Positions 17,306 to 24,818 of a stretch of 57,016 bases of DNA are shown here, in pieces. How positions within the stretch are numbered: the first letter of the stretch is position 1; each line of letters begins with the position of its first letter. The position numbers and the translations under genes are program-made. Origin of the DNA: Candidatus Poribacteria bacterium (GTDB taxonomy: Bacteria > Poribacteria > WGA-4E > WGA-3G); the NCBI GenBank assembly GCA_022821065.1, contig JAJEEK010000046.1:1-57016 (forward strand). Reading direction: 5' to 3'. The notes under the pieces are model-generated. The model searched no databases and was not told the DNA's origin. It saw only the letters and a list, made by a program, of their open reading frames with translations.

Positions 17306-17662
17306 CTACCATACTTCATGTCCTACTGCTGGTCCGGTGTCTATTTCTTCTGATTCGGTATGATCGGGTTCTTGCGCTAAGAGGTCCGCCAGTTTCACGC
17401 GCGAAAGCGTCGCCGGACGACCAACCTTTTCAGGGCGATGTCGCCTGAAAGGGGCTATGTTCACAGCATCATCAGATCCTTTAGTATCAGGTTCTTGTGC
17501 TAACAGGTCCGCGAGTTTCAAACGCGGGAGATTGGCAGGACGCCCCGTTTTTTCAGGACGATGCGGCTTGAGCACAGCATCGGTGTCTGCTACACCTCTG
17601 TCTGTGTCTAAAGAATCCACCGTTGGCGCGACTATCGGTGTCGCTTGCCTTTCGCGTGCCAT
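17306..17662 (-). CDS. Small unknown protein with two 41-residue repeats
   Basis: A 118-residue protein. Residues 1-30 are variable and start MARERQATPIVAP, resembling the QGTPTAP start of the neighbouring gene. Two copies of a 41-residue unit follow, each with a HRPEK(T/V)GRPA core, then (L/V)KLADLLAQEPD; the DNA period is 123 bp, exactly that of the repeat in the gene at 16080-16853. The protein ends GPAVGHEVW. The unit combines a basic GRP stretch with an amphipathic helix. No family is recognised. The GAGGAAATAAATTATG start context closely matches that of the neighbour, and two near-consensus promoters lie upstream. It could be a peptide precursor or a small DNA/protein-binding factor. 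Confidence 0.65.
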   Translation of the reverse strand: MARERQATPIVAPTVDSLDTDRGVADTDAVLKPHRPEKTGRPANLPRLKLADLLAQEPDTKGSDDAVNIAPFRRHRPEKVGRPATLSRVKLADLLAQEPDHTESEEIDTGPAVGHEVW

Positions 17663-17850
17663 AATTTATTTCCTCAAATTTCCGCTATTATCTTAACGGG
17701 TGTTTGACTTTACCAGTTTCGTTAGCGTCCGTGTCTTGGTTCAATTGAGCAATACTTTGAAATTACACCCCAGTATACCAGGGAAAAATGCTAGTGCCAA
17801 GCAAAACTACCGTAATTATAATGAATTTACCTGGATAAAAAACCAAAAAT

Positions 17851-17879
17851 ATTTTAATATATCAAAACCTAAATGTCAA
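17851..17879 (-). promoter_or_regulatory. Near-consensus sigma70 promoter for the 17306-17662 gene
   Basis: On the minus strand: TTGACA (17879-17874), 17 bp spacer, TAAAAT (17856-17851). The -35 region continues TTTAGGTTTT, nearly the same as the promoter of the neighbouring repeat gene. Confidence 0.65.
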
Positions 17880-17942
17880 AAAAAACATAACAATTGCCGC
17901 GTTTGCAGTCAATTTGCCGCTTATGATTAAGAATTTGCAGAT

Positions 17943-17971
17943 ATTATAATAGGTCAAAACTTAAACGTCAA
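17943..17971 (-). promoter_or_regulatory. Second, upstream promoter for the 17306-17662 gene
   Basis: On the minus strand: TTGACG (17971-17966), 17 bp spacer beginning TTTAAGTTTT, TATAAT (17948-17943). It lies 92 bp upstream of the other promoter and shares its core. Confidence 0.6.
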
Positions 17972-18028
17972 AAAAATTGTGCGATAGATTAACACAGATG
18001 TTCCAACTTGCCTTAAAGGTGCTAACCG

Positions 18029-19297
18029 TTAACGGCTCGAAGTCGGATAACGACTAAACCCTGTTAAATAATTTCCAATCTGATCTTGGATATCCCGTGC
18101 GGGTGAAGCAGAACCGACGTAATGACTAATCAGGATACCAAATGCAACGATCTCACCATCCGCTGTCGTTGTGTAGCCAGCAAGCGCAGAGACACCGCTC
18201 AACGTCCCCGTTTTCGCTCGCAACACCTTTTCACCTGACATCCCTTGCATCCGATTTATCAAGGTGCCATCAACGCCAGCAATCGGTAATGATGCCAAAA
18301 ACTCAGGCATCAACTTAAAATCGTGGTGCATAGAGACGAGCAACCGCGTGAGCAATTCGGCGTTGAGGAGATTATAGCGAGAGAGTCCAGAACCGTCGAC
18401 GAACCGATGTGCTGGCGGTTCACCCGTGATTTCTTCTAAGAATTCATTGACAGCGTCCCTTCCTTTCTGCCATGTTCCGGGTTCACCCATCACTTCAGCA
18501 CCGACGGCTTTGAAAAGCAACTCGGCGATCCAATTGTTACTCGGTTTGTTCATGGATTTGAGGATATCAGAGAGTGGCGGCGATAGGTGTGTGGCAACAC
18601 TGCGCGCACCTGATGGAACTGTTCCTGAAACGACATCACCGATCACCTCGACACCTTTTTCCACGAGTTCGTTTTTCAGTAAATAACCGCACGCAAAGGC
18701 TCTGCTCCGTGTACCGGGTTCGGGTTCAATTTGTCTGATGCTTAAAGCACTCAGCCGAAGCGGTAGATCGTCCCACATCCATCCGGGACCCTCCCGAACA
18801 GTGTCAAGATATGTTGCATCAACAACGATATCGCCTTGTATTGACTCTACACCGGCTTCAAGCAATGTATCAACCAGTTTCACTATATCTTGAGGTTGAA
18901 GCACTGGATCGGCTCTGCCTTTGAGATAGATGTCCCCTATCACTTGGGTATCCGCATCCGCATCAATATAGAGGGTTGTTTCAAACCGGAAGTCTGGTCC
19001 GAGTTTTGCCAAAGCGGTTGCTGCCGTGAAGAGTTTCGTTGTGGAAGCAGGATGGTGTAGTTTGAGGGCATTCCTTTCGTAGATCACCTCTCCTGTTTTT
19101 ACAGCGACAACTTTTATACCAATGCTGGCAGTTGTGAACAACATCTCTTGCAAAACGTTATCAATATCGGTATGTAATTTTTCGAGCGTATCTGTGGGAG
19201 CTGCTGGCAGTTGCGTCTCAACCGGTTTTGCTGTAAATATTCCGCAACTTGAGAACAACAAGGCACAGCAGACAAGCAAAATAGTATAGGTTTTCAT
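18029..19297 (-). CDS. dacB: D-alanyl-D-alanine carboxypeptidase/endopeptidase (PBP4, S13 family), lipoprotein form
   Basis: A 422-residue penicillin-binding protein that trims and opens peptidoglycan cross-links in the periplasm. The N-terminus has a lipobox (LLFSSC, C18), so it is probably membrane-anchored. The three active-site motifs are S85-T-T-K88, S253-N-N255 and K362-T-G364, in the usual order. It is about 50 residues shorter than E. coli DacB, with a compact region between the first two motifs. It stands alone: the downstream side is the promoter region of the repeat gene and the upstream side is a 400 bp spacer. Confidence 0.9.
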   Translation of the reverse strand: MKTYTILLVCCALLFSSCGIFTAKPVETQLPAAPTDTLEKLHTDIDNVLQEMLFTTASIGIKVVAVKTGEVIYERNALKLHHPASTTKLFTAATALAKLGPDFRFETTLYIDADADTQVIGDIYLKGRADPVLQPQDIVKLVDTLLEAGVESIQGDIVVDATYLDTVREGPGWMWDDLPLRLSALSIRQIEPEPGTRSRAFACGYLLKNELVEKGVEVIGDVVSGTVPSGARSVATHLSPPLSDILKSMNKPSNNWIAELLFKAVGAEVMGEPGTWQKGRDAVNEFLEEITGEPPAHRFVDGSGLSRYNLLNAELLTRLLVSMHHDFKLMPEFLASLPIAGVDGTLINRMQGMSGEKVLRAKTGTLSGVSALAGYTTTADGEIVAFGILISHYVGSASPARDIQDQIGNYLTGFSRYPTSSR

Positions 19298-19698
19298 GAT
19301 TGCTATTGTAAAATCCCAAAATGTGTGGATACTCCCTTGTAGGTAACGGGTGGGTTCGGTGTTTCAAACCGTGCCTACCGAAGTCAAAATATGATGGTAA
19401 ACTTTATTATAAATCATAACACAATTTCACAGATTATGAAAGAAAAACAGAGATTTTGGTTTTCAGCAATCGGTTGCCATCTGCAGTTAGCCATTAGTAA
19501 CGTGGCTCCTACGAGAAATCGTCCGCGTGTAGACAACCACAAATATCTTGACTTTTGTCCTAAAATGTGATAGAATTTCAGTAATAGAATGAACAGACAT
19601 TGCTAAAAGGAGACACCGACTTTTTTGGCGTTGTAGGGTGAAGTTTGTCAACCCATATTTATTCAAAGTGTGAGCCAAAACTTGCTGTGAAACATAAC
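19298..19698. other. Spacer between divergent dacB and cimA
   Basis: About 400 bp with no supported gene. It contains the cimA promoter (19548-19576) and a 120 nt cimA leader with an AAAAGGAG at 19604-19611 that is not followed by a usable ATG. A reading frame from a TTG at 19645 joins cimA in frame but adds residues outside the family. Confidence 0.5.
19548..19576 (+). promoter_or_regulatory. Sigma70-type promoter for cimA
   Basis: TTGACT at 19548-19553, a 17 bp spacer and TAGAAT at 19571-19576, about 120 bp before the cimA ATG. Confidence 0.55.
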
Positions 19699-21279
19699 AT
19701 GGTTGAATTTTACGATACGACACTCAGAGATGGCAGTCAAGCAGAAGGCGTTGCGTTTTCTGTTGAAGATAAACTCATCATCATAGAAGCACTTGATAAG
19801 CTAGGCATCCGCTATATTGAGGGTGGTTATCCGGGTTCTAATCCGAAAGACATAGAATTTTTCAAACGAGCAAAAGGGATGGCACTGGAAACAGCGACGA
19901 TCGTGCCGTTTGGTAGCACACGCTACCCGACCTATACCACTGATACCGATCCCAATTTGGCAGCCTTGCTGGATACTGGCGCGAGGACTGTCACAATCTT
20001 TGGGAAAACTTGGCGGCTCCATGCCACCGATGTGCTCCGTGTGACAGCAGAAGAGAATTTGGAATTAATTGAGAGCTCCGTCCGCTATCTCGTTGAGAAC
20101 GGTCGTGAGGTCATTTACGATGCCGAGCACTTTTTTGACGGCTACGCCGATGACGCTGCGTATGCGATAGAAACCCTAAGAGCCGCTGCCGCAGGTGGCG
20201 CGAGTTGTCTTGTCCTCTGTGATACAAACGGTGGCAGATTACCGTTAGAGGTTCAAGAAGGTGTTGAAGTCATCCTCTCCGAATTATCGTTGCCGGTTGG
20301 TATCCACACGCACAACGACGCAGGGATGGGCGCGGCAAACTCCGTATTGGCTGTGCAAGCCGGGGCAACCCACGTACAAGGCACATTCAACGGCTACGGC
20401 GAACGGTGTGGCAACGCGAATCTCGCCTCTATTATTCCGACAATCCAGATCAAACTTGGGAGGCAGTGCCTCAGCGATACGCAGCTGCAGTCAATCACAG
20501 GTGTATCACGCCTTATCAGTGAATTAGCGAATCTCCCGCACGATGAACGTCAACCCTATGTCGGACGTTCCGCTTTTGCCCATAAAGGCGGTCTACACAC
20601 CGACGCAATCCGTAAGAATCGGCTCACCTACGAACACATCGTGCCGGAAGCAGTCGGAAATACGCAACGGATTCTCGTTTCTGATCAAGCCGGACGCGGC
20701 ACCATCATGAAGAAAATCGAGAAAGAATATCCAAACTACGACAAGAACTCGCCCCAGGTGTTAGAACTCTTCAAACGCCTCAAGGAAGCCGAGCAGGCAG
20801 GTTATCAATATGAAGCCGCTGAAGCATCGTTTGAACTTTTAACACGCAAGGTGTTCAACGGATATGAACCGTTTTTTGATCCTGTCGGTTTTCGGGTGAT
20901 TATAGAACAATTCACCGATTTCGCGATGCGTTCTGAAGCAACGGTAAAGGTCACAACGCCAGACGGCTTAACAGCACACACCGCTGCGGATGGTGATGGT
21001 CCTGTAAACGCTCTTGATACTGCACTCCGAAAGGCACTTGAACAGTTCTATCCCGCTTTGCAGACAGTTCGACTCATAGATTACAAAGTCCGTGTGTTGG
21101 ACACTAAAGCCGGTACAGGTTCAAAAGTTAGGGTGCTTATTGAAGCAAGTGATGGCGAGCGAAGCTGGAGAACCGTAGGTGTCTCAGAAAATATCATCTC
21201 CGCGAGTTGCGAAGCACTCATAGATAGTTTTGAATACAAACTCTATATAGATGAAAGTTTCCCTCGTAAGTCGGAATAG
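19699..21279 (+). CDS. cimA: (R)-citramalate synthase
   Basis: A 526-residue enzyme of the HMG-CoA lyase-like/alpha-isopropylmalate synthase family, condensing pyruvate and acetyl-CoA to citramalate for isoleucine synthesis. The N-terminus FYDTTLRDGSQAEGVAFS is the CimA form of the catalytic and metal-binding segment. The metal-site HTHNDAGMGAANS follows, then the NGYGERCGNANL loop, and a C-terminal regulatory (LeuA dimer) domain covers about the last 130 residues. The ATG at 19699 fits the family N-terminus; a TTG 18 codons earlier is open but unlikely. It is followed 30 bp later by a small zinc-finger-like gene that may share its transcript. Confidence 0.9.
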   Translation: MVEFYDTTLRDGSQAEGVAFSVEDKLIIIEALDKLGIRYIEGGYPGSNPKDIEFFKRAKGMALETATIVPFGSTRYPTYTTDTDPNLAALLDTGARTVTIFGKTWRLHATDVLRVTAEENLELIESSVRYLVENGREVIYDAEHFFDGYADDAAYAIETLRAAAAGGASCLVLCDTNGGRLPLEVQEGVEVILSELSLPVGIHTHNDAGMGAANSVLAVQAGATHVQGTFNGYGERCGNANLASIIPTIQIKLGRQCLSDTQLQSITGVSRLISELANLPHDERQPYVGRSAFAHKGGLHTDAIRKNRLTYEHIVPEAVGNTQRILVSDQAGRGTIMKKIEKEYPNYDKNSPQVLELFKRLKEAEQAGYQYEAAEASFELLTRKVFNGYEPFFDPVGFRVIIEQFTDFAMRSEATVKVTTPDGLTAHTAADGDGPVNALDTALRKALEQFYPALQTVRLIDYKVRVLDTKAGTGSKVRVLIEASDGERSWRTVGVSENIISASCEALIDSFEYKLYIDESFPRKSE

Positions 21280-21309
21280 GTGTTCAGAAATCTTATTCGA
21301 GGAGCAGAC

Positions 21310-21930
21310 ATGACACATTTAGACACAATTGAGAAAGCAGCACAGAAACTCATCGCGCTCTGCCAGAAAGAGAAACAGACGAAAACCGACAAGGCAAAGA
21401 TGCTTGAGATACAGGCAGAGATTTTGGAAGGCATTGAGAACCTTGCCGAATGCGAACTCTGCGGTGCTATCAGTGAAGTGATTGTAACGATGACTTTAGC
21501 TGATGTTACGGCGAAGTTGTGTAAAGCGTGTGGTGTTAAATCGCTGGAGGCAGGAAAAATTCAATCTTCTAAGCAGAGAACATCTCGAAAACGGAACCGT
21601 CGCACGAATACACCAAAAACGGCATCAACGAAGCCAAAACCTAAAACTGGAAGTAACCGTTCCAAGCGTGGTGTAACTGTCGAAGAGCCAGAGACTCCCG
21701 CCATGCTACACACCCGCGTTGAATCGGAGACCGGTATCAAGAAAACCGACATCAAACGTCTCCATAAGATTATTCAAGACATCGCTGGGCCGATGAATCC
21801 TGAACATACACTGATGTATGTGCAACGTGAAGCAGGGATTGCGAAAATAAAGGTGGAGGCGGATGCTTTAGAAAAAGCGGTCACACTCCTAAGCGGGGAC
21901 AGCAGTTCACAGACGGCATCCACGGTTTAG
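21310..21930 (+). CDS. Unknown protein with a four-cysteine zinc motif
   Basis: A 206-residue protein. Residues about 45-75 hold CELCG and CKACG, two CxxC pairs about 26 residues apart that probably bind zinc. A long basic, low-complexity linker follows (RTSRKRNRRTNTPKTASTKPKPK region), then a folded helical C-terminus (about residues 140-200). The layout suggests nucleic-acid binding, but no family is recognised. The ATG at 21310 was chosen for the GAGGAGC site 6 bp before it. It is 30 bp downstream of cimA, and its last 4 bp overlap the convergent epimerase gene. Confidence 0.65.
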   Translation: MTHLDTIEKAAQKLIALCQKEKQTKTDKAKMLEIQAEILEGIENLAECELCGAISEVIVTMTLADVTAKLCKACGVKSLEAGKIQSSKQRTSRKRNRRTNTPKTASTKPKPKTGSNRSKRGVTVEEPETPAMLHTRVESETGIKKTDIKRLHKIIQDIAGPMNPEHTLMYVQREAGIAKIKVEADALEKAVTLLSGDSSSQTASTV

Positions 21931-22898
21931 CCTGTTTCGATGTTTTTTGCCCATTCCCGATTCGCCTGATACCACTCCACAAGTGCCGTTATACCTTCTC
22001 GGAAACTGACCTGTGGTCGCCATCCTAAGAGTTCTTTCGCTTTTCCGATATTTGCCCATGTGGCGCGAACATCTGCCGGATGGAACGGTTGATGTGAAAG
22101 TTCCGCCTTCTTGCCAACGAGTTCCTCTATCAACCGAATCGTATCAATCAGCACGATAGGGCTGTCCGAACCGAGATTGATGACCTCGTATCTGAGTGGT
22201 TTCAGTCCTGCGATTACGCCGCGAGCGATGTCTTCAAGATACGTATAGTCCCGCGAGGACTGTTTACCGTCACCGTAGACAAGGACAGGTTTCCCTTCAC
22301 TAATCCACTGTACAAAACGGAACGCACTCATATCGGGTCTACCAGCAGGTCCATAGACGGTGAAGAAGCGGAAGATCGTCACATCTATGCCGTAGAGGTG
22401 GTGGTAACTATGGCAGAGCGATTCAGCCCCCTTTTTTGATGCTGCATAAGGGGATAGCGGACCGTCTGTGTTCGACGCTTCACTGAAAGGGAGCGCGTTG
22501 TTCGCACCGTAAAGACTTGATGTTGAAGCCAATACGAATTTTGGAACTTCAAACTCGCGACATAAGTCTAATAGGTTCAGCGTTCCCGTCACGTTTGTAT
22601 CGACGTATACCCATGGATTTTCGACAGACTGTCGCACACCGGCGCGGGCGGCAAGATTAATCACTGCGTCATAAGGCGTATTGAATAGTTTTTGTAGTGC
22701 AGTTCGGTCGCAGATGTCAGCGTGGTGAAATTGGAAATTTGGAGTGCCTTCCAGCTGCTGCAGTCTCCACTGCTTGACCTGTATATCGTAGGCGGCGTTT
22801 AAGTTATCAATCCCAACAACGGTATGTCCCATTTCTAACAAGAATTCCGTCACTTTCCATCCGATAAACCCAGCACAGCCGGTGACGAGGTATTTCAT
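21927..22898 (-). CDS. NAD-dependent epimerase/dehydratase (UDP-glucuronate 4-epimerase-like)
   Basis: A 323-residue extended short-chain dehydrogenase. The Rossmann motif TGCAGFIG (residues 6-13) binds NAD, S127 and the Y151-x3-K155 pair form the catalytic triad, and the RFFTVYGPAGRPDM block is typical of sugar-nucleotide 4-epimerases acting on UDP-glucuronate or UDP-glucose. It probably supplies precursors for surface polysaccharide in the cytoplasm. It sits 28 bp downstream of the membrane/coiled-coil gene and overlaps the convergent zinc-motif gene by 4 bp. The exact sugar cannot be told from the sequence. Confidence 0.85.
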   Translation of the reverse strand: MKYLVTGCAGFIGWKVTEFLLEMGHTVVGIDNLNAAYDIQVKQWRLQQLEGTPNFQFHHADICDRTALQKLFNTPYDAVINLAARAGVRQSVENPWVYVDTNVTGTLNLLDLCREFEVPKFVLASTSSLYGANNALPFSEASNTDGPLSPYAASKKGAESLCHSYHHLYGIDVTIFRFFTVYGPAGRPDMSAFRFVQWISEGKPVLVYGDGKQSSRDYTYLEDIARGVIAGLKPLRYEVINLGSDSPIVLIDTIRLIEELVGKKAELSHQPFHPADVRATWANIGKAKELLGWRPQVSFREGITALVEWYQANREWAKNIETG

Positions 22899-22926
22899 AG
22901 GTGTTTTCTTTCATCCTTTCGGCAAA

Positions 22927-24006
22927 CTAAAACTCACAACTCGCTTTAAACGCTCTAAAACGTTCTTCAAAGATAGAGAGTGCCATTTTCGACATTTCAT
23001 ACCGCGTTTGGGTATCTGTCTCTAATTTTAGCAGTTCGGCTTCGTGCTGTGAGGTCAACGCGTCTATCTCCTCAACTTCTGTTTTCAACACCTCAACGGT
23101 ATCAAACGTGTCGGTTTCTCTGGTACACGCTGTCAATAATTCGTGATAAAGCGTTACACCGCCATCAAGTTTTTTAAAGTCTTTCCGAATTCGATTCAAT
23201 ACACTACGGTAATCCTCCGGTGCCGTTGGACTTTCCGTCTCAACTAATGTCTTGAGGGTGGTGTCGAATTGGGTCAACTCAAGTTGCTTCTCTGACCAGA
23301 GAATTTTCTTGGCAACACCATCCACGCTATCATTGTCCATAATAGGTGCATGCTTCTGTAGGTTATCATGGAGTTGTGTTTCCAATTCGGTTAGTCCTGT
23401 TTGAAACGCTTTGATACGTTCCTTGAATTCCTCGGAATGCGTACGGACTTCTGGGAATTTCTCATGAAGTTCCTCGTGTTTCTCCTTCAACTTATGGACC
23501 TTCAAAACATACGTAGGATAGTGCACCTTCAAGTCTTGAGTGAGTTCACGCACCGCTTGCAATTCCCTTTTGGTGAGCGTTCTAATGGGTTTACCCTCTA
23601 ATGTTCCCATCAGTCCATAAGCAGCAGCAGAGAAGCCGCAGACAGTTAAAAACAGTGCTAAAAAAATGTGAAATAGCGTATCGTCCCCCACTGTGGACAT
23701 CGCGAACAGCCCGAAGCCGCCGACCAGTAGACCCACAACGAGTGGAAAGACCGGACTCGACAAATAGTCTTCAAGCGTTTTTCCGATAAACATTCTACTA
23801 ACCTCCTTCCCGTCTACTATCTTGATGAACCCGCATAATGCCACACAGATACCAAAAAAAGATAGGATTACGCCTAAAGGAAATAATAGGTAATGTGTAC
23901 GCGTTGGAGCGCGTATCGCGAATATACCTGCTATACTAAGGAGCAAACCGAGAACAAGAGGAAAGACCTTGGACAAATAATTTTCTACCTTCGTTTTTGT
24001 AAACAT
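22927..24006 (-). CDS. Membrane protein with duplicated hairpin and long cytoplasmic coiled coil
   Basis: A 359-residue protein. Four likely membrane spans lie near residues 15-32, 38-62, 86-104 and 110-134. The first two and last two spans are related by an internal duplication: VENYLSKVFPLVLGLL and LEDYLSSPVFPLVVGLL start the two halves. The remaining 215 residues are charged and helical with heptad-like spacing, probably a coiled coil. No family was recognised. It is followed 28 bp later by the epimerase gene. A structural or scaffolding membrane role is only an inference. Confidence 0.65.
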   Translation of the reverse strand: MFTKTKVENYLSKVFPLVLGLLLSIAGIFAIRAPTRTHYLLFPLGVILSFFGICVALCGFIKIVDGKEVSRMFIGKTLEDYLSSPVFPLVVGLLVGGFGLFAMSTVGDDTLFHIFLALFLTVCGFSAAAYGLMGTLEGKPIRTLTKRELQAVRELTQDLKVHYPTYVLKVHKLKEKHEELHEKFPEVRTHSEEFKERIKAFQTGLTELETQLHDNLQKHAPIMDNDSVDGVAKKILWSEKQLELTQFDTTLKTLVETESPTAPEDYRSVLNRIRKDFKKLDGGVTLYHELLTACTRETDTFDTVEVLKTEVEEIDALTSQHEAELLKLETDTQTRYEMSKMALSIFEERFRAFKASCEF

Positions 24007-24079
24007 ATTTTTTTTATCCTGAAGGATTGTATACGATTACGGATTACGCTATGGTTCCACAGTGTAAATTCACAAAAGG

Positions 24080-24628
24080 TCACCGTTCATCAGATCCTGC
24101 TAAAAGTTTGTCGATTTCCTTTTTCAGATCAGCGTAAGTCTCTGGCTTGAAATTCGCTTTTCGATGGAATACAATCTTACCTTTCTGTGAGATGAGATAA
24201 AGCACCGGTTTCTCTTTTTCTGTCTGATACCGTTTGTGTACCGTGCCTTTCCAATCGAGTAAGAATTTCACAGGCGGCGGATTCTTCTTCAACTGACCTC
24301 TGATAAACCCTTTCGGTATAAACCCAGGGACACTCCGCATATCGGCGATGATGTAGGCGGTAACCTGTTCGTTTTCTCGGTAATCCTTCTGGAACGCCGC
24401 TGCCCATTTGTCGTCCTCTTTCCGAATTTTCCGGTTGCCGAGAATCAGAAAGACAACTTTACCGCGTAGTTTCTTGAGGTTGTGTTCCTTCTCTTCTGGG
24501 TCTTGAAGCGTCCAATCTGGTGCAGTGTCGCCAACTTTTGGAGGTGCTGGTTCAGCCTTTTCGCTGGCGAAACTCGCAAGCATCCCGAAGCAGGTGGTAC
24601 AGATAATAATAACAATGGACAATCTCAT
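24080..24628 (-). CDS. Exported redoxin/thioredoxin-fold protein lacking the CxxC motif
   Basis: A 182-residue protein with a signal peptide (RLSIVIIICTTCFGMLASFA). The segment PPKVGDTAPDWTLQDPEEKEH is the usual start of an AhpC-TSA/redoxin domain, and LRGKVVFLILGNRKIRKEDDKW occupies the place of the active site; here the CxxC or peroxidatic cysteine is missing. The end of the fold (KPVLYLISQKGKIVFHRKA) is normal. It is therefore probably not a thiol oxidoreductase. The ATG at 24628 has GGAGG just before it. Function is unknown. Confidence 0.75.
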   Translation of the reverse strand: MRLSIVIIICTTCFGMLASFASEKAEPAPPKVGDTAPDWTLQDPEEKEHNLKKLRGKVVFLILGNRKIRKEDDKWAAAFQKDYRENEQVTAYIIADMRSVPGFIPKGFIRGQLKKNPPPVKFLLDWKGTVHKRYQTEKEKPVLYLISQKGKIVFHRKANFKPETYADLKKEIDKLLAGSDER

Positions 24629-24696
24629 GGCAGTCCTCCGTCCGCTTCGTGTGTCATCTATCCACATTCTAACATAGATCTCTAACAATTGTCAAG

Positions 24697-24725
24697 TTGA
24701 CTTTTTAGCGGAAACCTGCTATTCT
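24697..24725 (+). promoter_or_regulatory. Sigma70-type promoter of the first protease-TPR gene
   Basis: TTGACT (24697-24702), 17 bp spacer ending CTGC, TATTCT (24720-24725). The same hexamers and spacer end recur at 27902-27930 for the paralogous gene. Confidence 0.65.
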
Positions 24726-24818
24726 ATTATTGGGCGTTGACGGTTTGTCTATCGTTGCAGGTGGTTTCCCACATCTATTCAACCTTTATTTCTGAATTTG
24801 TGATGAAAGATAACATTT

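Larger units (their letters stand above)
17663..18028. other. AT-rich promoter region upstream of the small repeat gene
   Basis: A 366 bp stretch holding two tandem near-consensus minus-strand promoters and a leader of roughly 180 nt related to that of the neighbouring gene (TATACCA at 17773-17779 followed by GTGCCAAGC). A plus-strand frame at 17700-17930 is low-complexity and not a gene. Confidence 0.6.

Noticed and set aside
17700..17930. Plus-strand frame upstream of the small repeat gene
   Set aside because: Low-complexity AT-rich translation over a promoter region, without a ribosome binding site.
18026..18035. CCGTTAACGG palindrome as a terminator
   Set aside because: It overlaps the dacB stop codon, has a short stem, and no T run follows.
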